This document shows, one piece after another, positions 1 through 9,656 of a stretch of 10,273 bases of DNA. This stretch comes from Phoronis ovalis (lineage: Eukaryota > Phoronida > Phoronidae), in the NCBI GenBank assembly GCA_028565635.1, contig JAOXYB010065678.1, positions 1-10,273 of the forward strand, read 5' to 3'. Positions within the stretch are counted from its first letter, which is position 1. Every line of letters begins with the position of its first letter. The notes below the pieces were generated by a model. The model was not told the origin of the DNA and did no database searches. It saw only the letters and a program-made list of their open reading frames with translations. A program made the translations under genes and the position numbers.

Positions 1-63
1 TCCAGGTGAAATCTAATTCCATGACTTTTCCAGAATTTCCCCAAATTCCATGCCTTTTCCAGG
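1..63. repeat. Edge of a short tandem repeat, about 28-29 bp
   Basis: The segment aattccatgacttttccag at 15-33 recurs with one change (ccatgcc for ccatgac) at 44-62, a spacing of 29 bases. The tccagg at the window's first bases fits the tail of a further copy to the left. This is seen directly. It may be the end of a longer array or the terminal part of a dispersed element that continues outside the window. Confidence 0.6.
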
Positions 64-206
64 TTGTGCGAACCATGCAGGAGTTGCAATCTATACACTA
101 AAGAAGTTTGAAGGTATAAAAAGTGGCACAATGTATCATATGGCAAGAATATTCCCAAAATGCACCAGATTGCAGGAAATCACATGAAATATTAAAGAAA
201 TTGCCT

Positions 207-341
207 GTCGGAGGGCGGGGGGGTCATCATTTTTTTTACTTGCTCTTAGGGGGGGGTTGCAATTTTTTGTGCTAACCCTGGAGGGGGGGGGGTTGGATTT
301 TTGTGTACACCATGCTTTTGAAATGCACCAACCCCCCCCCC
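207..341. repeat. G-rich degenerate repeat block with opposed C tract
   Basis: Three G runs (217-223, 249-256, 283-292) end 33 and 36 bases apart. Each is followed by a T-rich stretch, so the block reads as about three decayed units of 33-36 bp. A fourth tract is inverted: ccaaccccc at 328-341 can pair with the third G run and its ttgg (280-296), leaving a loop of about 30 bases. The multiple-of-three spacing could reflect decayed coding repeats, but no open frame of useful length remains. No gene was found in 1-504; the rest of that stretch is AT-rich sequence that I could not assign. Confidence 0.5.
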
Positions 342-504
342 TGTGGTAATTTCTGACCAGTCCCTAAGAAACTATTATCTACATAATTAAATAGTTTGAC
401 TCAAATTGCAAGTATTTTGGACAACACTTGCATAATGCTGATAGGTTGTATGTGGGAATGGTTTATGTACCAATTAATTAAATAGAAACATTAAAAATTT
501 TCAG

Positions 505-2142
505 AGCCTTCATCTTCCCATTATTAATTCGAGGAGGAAAGCCGTCTCCCTTCCTGGTTTTCTTTTTTGCCGTAATATTTTGCTGTGTGAATGCATTTCT
601 GCAAATCCAGAATTTATTACTGAACCCTTATCCAAACATTTGGTTAACACAACCAAACTTTATAGCAGGTAAGGTAATTTCCGGTAATCTAGTTTCTGTT
701 AAAGTAGACGACATCCCACGCAAGTGATTTAAGTAATATTTAACACTGGTTTCTCACTGATAATGCAATTTTACACAGCTGTGTTTTAGAACAGTTTCTA
801 TTGCTGATGATTGTGGAGTTTGTGCTATCCTAGTTTATTCAATCAAGTGTTGTTGCTGTTACAGGTTGTGGATTGTTTTTCATGTTTTATCGCTATTACA
901 GGTTGTGCACTGTTTTTCATCGGTTTGGCTATAAATTTACATTCAGATCACACCTTAAGAAATCTGCGAAAGCCTGGTGAAACTGGATATAAAGTACCAA
1001 ATGGTAAACTTGCAACGAGATGCGACTTGTTGTTATAGTTATTTCAATTATGTGATAGGTATAGCTAAATAAAGGGCATAGTGCCACATACCTCGTACTG
1101 GGTTGCACTTTGTTGAAAACAGTAGTAATAATTTCATGTCTGCATGTACTTGCTAAGGGATTGATTTTTGTCAGATTTTGAATTTTATTTTAATTAATGG
1201 GACATCATATTTTTCACTGTTCAGAAATCTCCATCTTGTTTTGTAACAACCTTGCGTCATTAATCTGTATTCACTCAAGTTAAAACAACTCATTTATGCC
1301 TGCAAAATAGAGTTGATGTACAACATTTGGTTCTCTCTTTCTCATCATGAAGACACATCAAATATTTTCATTGCCTCATGACATATAAGTTAAGTACCAA
1401 TTATTATTGCTATTTTTATACTTGAATGACTTGCTTCTTCTTTGGCTTGAATCTATAATGTCAGTGATCAAAATACTATTGTTTTTTAGGAGGAATGTTT
1501 AGATATGTATCAGCAGCTAATTTTTTTGGCGAGACAATAGAGTGGCTGGGATTTGCCGTAGCAACATGGTCATTTATTGGATTTAGTTTTTTCTTCTTTA
1601 CTGTATGCAACTTAGCACCAAGAGCTACTAGCCACCACAAGTAAGTATGATCATGACGAATGCTAGATGGCAAAAGTTAATGAATTCACTAAGTTCCAAG
1701 ATTTCTAAAAATTCACACAATATTATTGGCTTCCATACAGTTGAAATTTCTCGAAATAAATTCTCACTAAAATTTCTTTTCTTGGCATTTTGTAACATTC
1801 GTACACATTTTATAGTTACCCTGGCTGAATTAACTTGATGGCCCTAGCCTCAGCTTAGTGATATATTTTATCCGAAAATTTCTAAATATTGGATGTCGAA
1901 TTTAATTTTTGAGATTTTGGATGGTGTACATATTTAGAAGTTTGCTTATAGTATATATCAATAGTATTGCTGAAACCCTGACATAAACGTGGATCTTACT
2001 TTGTTTTGACACTAAAGTCTCCCACAAATAAGCTGTGCAGATTTCTTGTTCTCACATTTTCATTTTTTCTTTCAGATGGTATAAACAAAAATTTGAAGAT
2101 TACCCAGTATCAAGAAAGGCTTATATTCCTTTTGTATGGTAG
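505..2142 (+). CDS. SRD5A1/2-like: Steroid 5-alpha-reductase (SRD5A1/2 type), exons 2 to end, 5' partial
   Basis: Membrane enzyme that uses NADPH to reduce the delta-4 double bond of 3-oxo steroids, acting in the endoplasmic reticulum. Four coding exons: 505-668, 902-1003, 1490-1640 and 2076-2142, with TAG at 2140-2142. All introns are GT-AG (donors gtaagg, gtaaac, gtaagt) and phases match (1, 1, 2). The first exon enters in phase 2, so upstream coding sequence is missing; I saw no candidate for it in 1-504. The visible C-terminal part is about 160 residues. It contains the family hallmarks IRGGKPSP, NLHSDHTLRNLRKPGETGY, VSAANFFGETIEW and the end KFEDYPVSRKAYIPF. Asn, His and Asp of NLHSD and Glu of GETIEW correspond to conserved cofactor-pocket residues (family knowledge). 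Several strongly hydrophobic stretches fit membrane helices. Human SRD5A1 and SRD5A2 are about equally similar, so it may be the common invertebrate orthologue. Confidence 0.95.
855..920 (+). repeat. Tandemly duplicated 3' splice site of the second SRD5A exon in the window
   Basis: Bases 855-883 and 892-920 are the same 29-base segment with three differences, offset by 37. Both copies contain ttacag followed by gttgtg, so there are two near-identical acceptors, at 864 and 901. Only the second keeps the reductase frame, joining G of the previous exon to GT and giving GCALFFIG. Use of the first would add 37 bases and shift the frame, reaching TGA at 978-980 inside the exon. The functional acceptor is therefore 901, with the exon starting at 902. 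Confidence 0.85.
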
Positions 2143-2367
2143 TTTGTCATACATGTAAATGCTATTGGAAACACTATTGATTAACAAAAACTTACATACA
2201 TCTACTTGCACAGCTATAGCACAGTATATTTTTTGTAATCTATTTGTCTGGCTGGTTCACTGTTCTAGTCATATGTTTATTGGTAAAATCATTGAATATA
2301 AAATTGCAATAGTTTATAGTGCAAATTTACTTTGAATAATGAGCATGATTAATTGTTAGAGATACTA

Positions 2368-2373
2368 AATAAA
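2368..2373 (+). promoter_or_regulatory. Probable polyadenylation signal of the SRD5A gene
   Basis: AATAAA lies 226 bases after the reductase stop codon and is followed at 2380-2397 by T/G-rich sequence (tgtagtatttgttctgtg) of the kind expected downstream of a cleavage site. A second copy of the same signal lies at 2786-2791 in the duplicated unit and could act as a backup site. No AATAAA was noticed between the stop and 2368. The assignment is inference without transcript data. Confidence 0.6.
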
Positions 2374-2640
2374 CATAAATGTAGTATTTGTTCTGTGATT
2401 TATTTCATACTATTAATTATGTTATGCAAGCTTACGTAAGGCCACACAAAAAAGTTGTTTAACAGTCGAAGTTGGTTGGGTGTTTAGAGAAAAAAAACAA
2501 AAGATAAATAAGGTTATTAAAAAAAGAAATGAAAACGCCAAAATATGAAGTGGTCGCGCCCGTTAAACAAGGTTTATATTTGGTCCAACAACTAACAATT
2601 CAAGTATTATTGTTGTTGTTAATTTAATTTTTTATATGTG

Positions 2641-2742
2641 CAATTTCAATGCCAGAAAGGCCATACTGAACTGTTATGAAGAATATCTATATACTCTACC
2701 AGTAGGTATATGTCCATCACATCTGACATTGGAATTTCAGAT
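2641..2742 (-). pseudogene. Decayed copy of the AAAS last exon and 3' flank
   Basis: On the minus strand this segment matches the second half of the real last exon of AAAS (about 3048-2941), with many substitutions. Shared blocks include tctgaaatt, aatgtcag, ggacatatacct and cagtatgg. About four bases are missing between aatgtcag and ggacatatacc, which breaks the reading frame. The splice acceptor and the first part of the exon (coding [13 protein letters not shown]) are absent. It cannot encode a usable C-terminus and is best read as a by-product of the tandem duplication. Confidence 0.8.
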
Positions 2743-2975
2743 ATTTTTATGACTGAAAATTTGTTATTAATTGTTAGATATACAAAATAAACATAAATGT
2801 AGTATTTGTTTTATGCTTTTTATCATACTATAAATTATGTTGTAAGCTAAAGCTACCTATTATGTAACAATTAAACTTTCAATTTCAAGTATGGTTGTTG
2901 TTGTTAAACACAATCCTTTTGATTTTCATCATATATCCTTTGCAACTTCAATGTCAGAAAGACCATACTGAAATG

Positions 2976-5900
2976 TTACGGAGAATAACTGTACAGTCTG
3001 CTAGAAGGTATATGTCCATTAATGTCTCCTGACATTGCAATTTCAGATGGTAAAAAATACAGTGGTATAAATGCTACTCGTCCACTTGACCAAACCTAGA
3101 AAATAACAAAGTTTATTACCTATGATTTCAGAGATATTGACTAATCACTGTGAGATTTTGACATTCTTCCATATTTACTATTCTGTGATTATGCAATGTA
3201 CTTTAAGTAAGTTGGTCGACAGTAACACTTATTCTTGTAGTGCAAATGTAATAACACTATAATAACAAGTAGTCAGATGTACCATATCCAGACTACATGT
3301 CATTTCAAGATGGGATGTTGTGTTGTGTACTCACTGAATTAGCAAAATTTTTTGTTGAGAATTGCAGATGAGGACTGCTTTAAAACGGTGGGTATATGCT
3401 TATGAAAGAAAAAGATTCTAAAATTTAAAGAACGCAAACAAATTTCCCAAAAATCTGTATGTATCTTAGTGAGCACTTAGTGAGTCTGAGAGGACTTTGA
3501 AAATAAGGACCCAAAACAACTAAGGTAACAAAGTAATTAAAACAATGAAATTCACTGAAGCTTCGCTATGAAAATCAAAGTGGCTTGAGAGGGCATATCT
3601 AACACATTAATATTTGAAGTTATTCTGCTATTAATTATCTGTTGAAACATTTTCTTGAAAATCTAGCAGCAGAAATTAATGCACCTTATGTCCAAATGAT
3701 AATGCTGTGAAACAATTATTTCAGACTTTAGAAAACAAGTGAAATTGAGATTGATCCATTTATAATTGATTTACAGGACAATGACGATTATTTAATATTC
3801 CTCCAAAACTATTGTTCACTTACTAAAAATGTGACACATGTACACCTGCAGTAGATATAGATGTTTTGCATCTCTTCAGTGCTTAGAACATTTTTTGCCT
3901 TCATTCCACTGCTATTACTTACCACAGTTAGCAATGCACCTTTATCATATTTAGGCTGAAAACACATCATTTGTGGTGTCTCCCCGGGTTCACCTTGCAC
4001 AAAACCACTATAAATACAAGAACAAGTAGAATAACATCATCACTTTTGTAGGCCAAATGTAAATTTATTTTTGCAGTTTAGGCACCGCTATAAAAAATTG
4101 TTATTAAAACACAAATTTAGGAAAACACTGGATTTAAATTCAATGTAACTATAATGTGTTGTCACTGCTTGAACTTGTAACTCCTTTAATAAGACACCAC
4201 CATCAAAACGGTGATGATTTTGGTCAAGTGGTAACCCCGGAAGTGGGAGGACCAAGACAAATTAAATTGAAAATAACCAAGCATCACATTGATAGGCAAA
4301 GGCATAGACACTAAGAATCACGTTCTCTCAACAGCCATAGCTTGTGATTATTTACTTACCATGGCATTATTTCAAAGACTGGTTTAATATTAGTTCTAAA
4401 CAATGCAATAAGAGTGCTCTCAACACCTGCGAAACATAAAGATTTTGATATTAATGACAAATGACCAACAATGGTTATTATTATAATAGTATCAAAAATG
4501 GTAAGAGACTAAATGAAAAACAACTTGGAGAGTAAACTGAGTCTAAATAACAAGATGATAAATGACCTAGTCGACTTTTGTACAGGCTTGCTATGTTTTT
4601 TTCTACTAGAGCTAATAGGCTGCCTTTCATGACAAAGGGTGCAAGATCAATGATCACATGTCTTTTCAATGCTAGCAACTACATGTCCTACCTTGAAACT
4701 GTACAGCTAACCTTTCACCAGTTGGATCCCAAACTATCGCATGGACTGGTCCTCCAACACTGAAAAAGAAATTTGTACATGTTTATAATCAGAAAGTCAC
4801 TATAGGAAAAACAAAATAAAAAGTATTTAATTCATAGCATCTCATGTTTCTAAAATAAACAAGTACTTCCGATAATTTTTTCGAAAATATTGACAAGCAG
4901 AAACTTAAAGATGTCATCCCGTTTAATTGCAGACCTGAATGTTTAATAAAGAAATTAAAGATTTGTTTATATTTACCTAACTTCCTGATCACCTACTTCT
5001 AAACACATTTTTGATAGGTCGATACAGCTGATTGCATTTTTAGATCCACCAGTTAGAGAGGCTGTAACATTTGAATTGCAACGTGATGGAAATTTTAGAG
5101 AGTAAATAATTGGTTCTCTTTCTGTTGCAAACAATAAAATATCACCATCTGCACTCCAACATGCTGTTTGCAAGCGTCCACTTAATTCTGTCCACTTTTC
5201 ACAACTCCAACTTTGAGTCTCCCATACTCTGCAAAAGCAGCAAGGTATCAGTAATCATATCTTTATTTTTCATTATGACACATGATATTACACTTACTGT
5301 TTTATTTCCCATTCCGTCAAACAATCCTGCTGGGCACTTTCCCTATATTTTCAGTGTTAACATTATTCATCGTAACACGTCTGCATTTCGGAATCTGTAT
5401 TAAAATGCTTAACTTGACTTATTGTATAGCACCTCTCATAGTGCGCAAACCATTCAACTTGACAAATTTACAACCAAAGACAAACAATACCATTAACAGG
5501 AAGTACTACATAATACTCTACCTAAACAATGAAGAGGGGGTCCCAGCTAGTAGATTAAATCCATCTGGGGACCAATTTAGATATGACACTCCACCACCAC
5601 CTCTTCTTCGTAATGGTGTACATCTTTCTGCTGTTACATCCCAAACCATTATGGCAGTATCTGATGGAGATGCAGTGACAAGCACGCCCCCTTTTGGACA
5701 CCAAGCTAAGCTAGTCACAGGATTATGACCATGATGAGTTAGAACTTGCACAGGGCTAGCAGATGGTCTATAAAAAATGCACAAACAGCAGTAATCACAG
5801 AGAAATCATAAATAATCAGGACTTATCAGAAGAGTAGCGTATTTTAGGATGCTACATTTGCCCAGCCTGGTCCTTTTTGTATATTCAGTGAGAATTGTTC

Positions 5901-8764
5901 TTATTGACGCTTTCATATAGTGAAAGACTATGCATTTTGCAGATATGCTTATAAGTGCATTTGAGAGCGAATATTAAAAATCTCTCTGTTAATTTTTGCA
6001 AATATACAAGTTGTGAATGTCGCATCTCATTACTCGTTTGCTGTCTTTCCTAGCTGGACCTACACACATGAAGGAATCTAATCGATGGGTAGAAAATTCA
6101 ACAGCACTGATATTAAAAAACTTTGCATTAGAAAACATCTTTTCAAAACTGTACCTTGTTGCTAATGATGTTGGATCCACATGCCAAATCAAGACACAAG
6201 TTTGACAGGCAACAGCCAGTACTGATGCAGATAAAGGTCTGAAATGAGAAAGCAGTGATACTACACTACACTATGACTTTAGGACTAGATCTAGCATTTG
6301 TGAAGTTTATAAACAAATTGTTAATATACACAAAGATGGAAGTATTCAATGATATTAACTCAAAACAAATATGAATATACGGTACATCCTAACAAGCAAT
6401 GTGAAGTATTATTGAACTGGCAACACTCTAACATCATAATACACGTGTGTAAATGATCCAAAAATAAACAATCGACAGAGCGTAGATATACATCACTACT
6501 GCCTAACTTACTTCCAAGCCAAATCTGCAACTCCTTTCTGAAGCTTATGTTTTAACATTGGGGTGATGTCTGCTTTGCTGGAATACACTCGTATGGAATC
6601 ATCTGGTAAAGCAACTGCAAATCTACTAGTATGAGGGTGCCATGTAAATGCTCTCACAGGACTGTTTTGCCTAAGAGGAGGAATTATTTAATAGATTATC
6701 AACTAAGATTTTTAATAAATTTTCTGCCAAAGGAAAGGGTTGGTTGAAATCACTAATTGGCTATACAGTTTACAAAATTTAATATGTTAACAATATCAGA
6801 CATAAAATCAACACGCTTTGTAGATATCATACATTTCGATCTATGTAGGAAGAAGTACCTTAGTTACAACTATATTATGATGAAATTTAAACCAAGAAAA
6901 CTAATTCTGCTGTAACATGTCAGTTTTTTCTTTGGCCACCATTTTAATCACTATATCAGCGTGAGAACAAGAAAATATTTTAGAAATTTGCTAAAACATC
7001 TTTTCAAATAATACCAGTCTCTAGCTGCAGAAAATTCGGCTATCATATCTTCACTGGACATCTAGAAACATAAAAGTAAGTGTGATTAAAGTTTATAAAG
7101 GTTTATTTCTCTATAAAATATGCTTCCACACAAGCAGTTCTAAAATGTGTGACTGCTATCAATGGAGGAAATCCACATATAAATAATAAATGCTTATGAT
7201 TGCAGCCATAATCTGATCTGCTTATTATACTCACAGCTAAATGAGGAAACAATGAACCATGCAGTGAATTGGTCCAACGGATACACGTGATAAGACCACG
7301 TGCAACCTTGCTTAACCACCATGGAACTATAAAATGTAACAAATATATTAAATTCGCCATATTACAAGCAACCTGAATATGTAATGCTTATTTGAATTCA
7401 CAATTTCACTGTCTAGAGATTGTGTAGTAAACCTTTCTGGGTGATTTTTCAAAGGATTTAGAGATGAGGTATCAGAATCATATCGCCCATCATAGCTTAC
7501 ATTTTTCCTTTACAATTATTATTGCCATGTCTTATCCAGTCAAATTTTAGCAATCACAAGAAAAGCGCTTAGTAAAGATTATGACACAAGCTCATACAAC
7601 CATGTTAACCAAACCATCATTAAACTCTTACATATTTTTGAGTTTAGAAACCCTTAGAAAGGAAGAAAGATCAGAGATACCATAACTGAGAATAGTAATG
7701 TAAAATATGTTTAGATATTTCTTAATCATCACGTTAGGAGTTAGATACACAGTATAGTAAAGTATCACCCTCTGATTTTGCTGTTGCTATTTCTTCTAAA
7801 CTGCCACATAGCCCATATTCATACCTAAAGAATTAATAAATTGCTTAGTATAAAAGTATCTCCTAGTAACATGAATACAAATAAGAAAGACAACTGTCAT
7901 CAGTTCAACTTTTGAAGGTTCTGGAAATAAATTTGCAGGTCATCATGAGTCTGAGCACATACTGTTTCAATAATTCTTGTCTGTTTAATTACATGAGCAA
8001 ACAAAATCCTTAAAAGTCTCAAAAAGCATTCCAATACTCATCTTGGTGAATACATTATCCAGTTTAGCTGATACCCGTAGATGATATTTTTTTGTTTCCA
8101 TATTTTTTTTATTAAACAACAAATATTTTTGACAGATTATGACAAATCAGCTTTAAAAAGAACAGGTACTGGTTTATTCTAGCCTTGATTGGTTGATGAG
8201 CAGAAGATATTACTTTTCAAAGTCACTTGATGAAACAGGTAAGTCGACGTTTAAGTCTTAGTATGTGCATTTGAATAGAAAGGCAGTTGGACTTACCATC
8301 CTAAAACAACTCTTTTCCAGACTGTTTCTTTGTGTTCTATAAATGCAGACCTTGCAGTTTCTTTGGAAGAAAATGATCGCTGGTTGAACTCTTTTGAGAA
8401 ATTTAGTTGGGGAAAATCTGTTAACTAAAAATATACAAAAAAATAGTATTCAATATTTTTGCTATACATAAATAGACTTAAAAACAGCAAAATTTTGTTT
8501 GAATTAAGTATTTTACACTTAATGTATTCTATTTTGATAAACATATGCCCTAACAATTTTTTTTGATTAAAGATAAGCTCAGAACTTAATTCAGGTCCAA
8601 ATGGCAAATAAACATTAATTATTACATATCAACATAAACCTCACATGTGTGTACATTTGTACAGATGGGTCTCCTGGTCTTGCAGCTATCATTTCACTGT
8701 TCAACTCACAGGCAGTGACGTAGCCCTCTGGTGGAGGTGCAGGAAAATTGAATAATGAACACAT
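2976..8764 (-). CDS. AAAS: ALADIN, WD-repeat nucleoporin, complete
   Basis: ALADIN is a nuclear pore scaffold-associated protein, known to be anchored through NDC1. Exons, 5' to 3' on the minus strand: 8764-8645, 8424-8297, 7824-7769, 7326-7235, 7061-7015, 6670-6512, 6238-6155, 5767-5522, 5228-4977, 4759-4692, 4426-4360, 4007-3923, 3095-2976. The 1524 bases give 507 residues plus TAA; human ALADIN has 546. All introns are GT-AG and every phase joins. The ATG at 8764 gives [18 protein letters not shown], matching the recalled human start. Residues 1-147 are the N-terminal region, with [14 protein letters not shown] (118-131) and SSEDMIAEF (134-142). A seven-bladed propeller follows: [56 protein letters not shown] (248-265), [41 protein letters not shown], and [13 protein letters not shown] to [13 protein letters not shown]. 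The short tail ends in RLYSYSP. Introns hold no other recognised gene. Confidence 0.97.
3096..3922 (-). other. Last and longest AAAS intron (827 bases)
   Basis: It is bounded by GTAAGT (3922-3917) and an acceptor ttttctag ending at 3096. The other AAAS introns run from 173 to 472 bases. Reading through the donor stays open for a further 38 codons, so an unspliced transcript would end in a short unrelated tail at the TAG near 3809. I saw no repeat, RNA gene or second coding sequence in it. Confidence 0.7.
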
Positions 8765-8890
8765 CTCCCTCTTATAGAAGACTGAAAGGTAAACAATAAT
8801 AATGCAATCAATTTTTATAATGACTGGCTCTTACATAAGACAAAAAGGCAAACAACAATAATGCAATCAATTTTTATAATGGCTCTTTAT
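8765..8890 (-). promoter_or_regulatory. AAAS 5' flank: 59-bp direct duplication with TATA-like boxes
   Basis: The segment with aatgcaatcaatttttataa occurs at about 8787-8829 and again at about 8846-8887, offset 59, with few differences. On the minus strand each copy contains ttataaaaattg. The nearer one lies about 50 bases before the AAAS start codon and so could place transcription initiation just upstream of the ATG. Alternatively, tttacctttcag ending at 8782 on the minus strand looks like a splice acceptor, which would make bases 8781-8765 the end of a 5'-untranslated exon. The sequence alone does not decide between these. Confidence 0.4.
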
Positions 8891-8956
8891 GGAGAATGAG
8901 TTAAGCAGTAAACCCTTTGCTGAAAATAAGATAACAAGATATTCTCTCGGAAAAGC

Positions 8957-9049
8957 CATCTCAAAATTGTGAGATGAATATAAAAACAGACTGTCGATTC
9001 AACTGTCGAGTCTGCAATAATGAGTGAAGCAGAGAAACAACTCTCTGCT
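8957..9049. repeat. Three consecutive short perfect-stem hairpins
   Basis: Three inverted repeats follow each other. CATCTCA/TGAGATG lies at 8957-8963 and 8970-8976. CAGACT/AGTCTG lies at 8987-8992 and 9009-9014, with ctgtcga occurring twice between them as a direct repeat. AGCAGAG/CTCTGCT lies at 9028-9034 and 9043-9049. Stems are only 6-7 bp, so chance is possible for each alone. No coding sequence overlaps them. Confidence 0.4.
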
Positions 9050-9144
9050 GGTATATTTATATTACATTATATTAAGCCGGTAATAATTACATTTACAGAT
9101 TATCAGTAGGATTTTGTTTCCTTGTCGCTGTTTCTTTCAGGCTT

Positions 9145-9226
9145 CACATTGTTTGCTATTCCTAGCTTCATGACCCTACTATCACTTGCCTGCGGCGAAG
9201 CCATAGGGTCATAGCTCAAACAATGT
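9145..9226. repeat. Compact hairpin of 82 bases at the left end of a foldback element
   Basis: ACATTGTTTG at 9145-9154 pairs with CAAACAATGT at 9217-9226. Further in, AGCT plus ATGACCCTA (9164-9178, with two extra bases) pairs with TAGGGTCATAGCT (9204-9216). The left strand carries nine unpaired bases between the two stem parts. The loop is about 25 bases and contains tgcggcgaagcc. The size is similar to a small-RNA precursor, but the bulge makes that weak; a terminal structure of the adjoining repeat is more likely. Confidence 0.5.
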
Positions 9227-9654
9227 TAAAACCAGTAGAAGTTATAGTCTCTTGCAAAAACACTCACCATGTGTCAAAAAATTCAAACCAAAATTGACAT
9301 CTTGTTTGTCTATGATACTCCTTTTTGGGTTATCTATCACTTGAAGCTTGATTAACACTTCTTGCGTTTTTTTGTACAGAAATCAATTACCACTCAGACC
9401 AAAGCGAAATATCCATCTTGCTTGGATTTGTAAGCTAAAAGTCGCCTTAAATGGAGGAGTATTAATCAAGCTTCAAGTGACAGATAGCCCAATAAGGAGT
9501 ATCATAGACAAATAAGACAACAATTTTGGTTTGAATTTATTGAATTTTTTGACACACGGTGAATGTTTCTGCAAGAGGTTAACTTTTATTGGTTTTAGCA
9601 CTATCTGGGCTATGACATGGCTTCACCACAGGAAAGCGATAGTACTTAGTAGGG
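9174..9654. mobile_element. Long imperfect inverted repeat, foldback/MITE-like
   Basis: Left arm 9174-9355 and right arm 9462-9654 are reverse complements of each other with scattered mismatches and short indels, around a spacer of about 106 bases. Matching blocks include tttgtctatgatactcct, cacttgaagcttgatta, tgtgtcaaaaaattcaa and gaagccat. The outer ends are ccctact and agtaggg. Neither strand has an open frame of useful length, so it would be non-autonomous if mobile. I could not identify a target-site duplication or a family. A transcript through it would fold into a stem of roughly 180 bp. Confidence 0.75.
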
Positions 9655-9656
9655 AC

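Larger units (their letters stand above)
2345..3048. repeat. Diverged tandem duplication between the two gene ends
   Basis: Unit A (about 2345-2742) and unit B (about 2767-3048) are direct repeats. Their left parts match (taaataaacataaatgtag at 2366 and the equivalent at 2785), as do their right parts (agaaagg/accatactga at 2654 and 2956, then ggtatatgtccat at 2705 and 3007). The offset falls from about 420 to about 302 because unit A carries roughly 120 extra bases, about 2440-2580, that unit B lacks. Unit A holds the reductase's polyadenylation signal; unit B holds the true last exon of AAAS. The intergenic gap 2143-2975 contains no other gene. On the minus strand no AATAAA follows the AAAS stop until 2404-2399, far into unit A; ATTAAA occurs at 2628-2623, so the AAAS polyadenylation site is undecided. 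Confidence 0.85.

Noticed and set aside
811-1038. Plus-strand open frame with its own ATG at 811
   Set aside because: It contains the SRD5A exon 902-1003, but the residues before 902 and after 1003 are intron readthrough.
1647-1838. Plus-strand open frame of 63 codons
   Set aside because: It lies inside the last SRD5A intron, just after the gtaagt donor at 1641, with no recognisable protein features.
5282-5728. Plus-strand open frame of 148 codons
   Set aside because: Most of it lies antisense to the large AAAS exon at 5522-5767, and its sequence resembles no protein. It is open by chance opposite a real exon.
7103-7360. Minus-strand open frame starting at 7360
   Set aside because: Only the middle part, 7326-7235, is real coding sequence (an AAAS exon). 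The apparent start lies in the intron before an acceptor, and the tail reads into the next intron.
8425-8607. Minus-strand open frame of 60 codons
   Set aside because: It lies entirely within the first AAAS intron, and its AT-rich codons give a low-complexity peptide.
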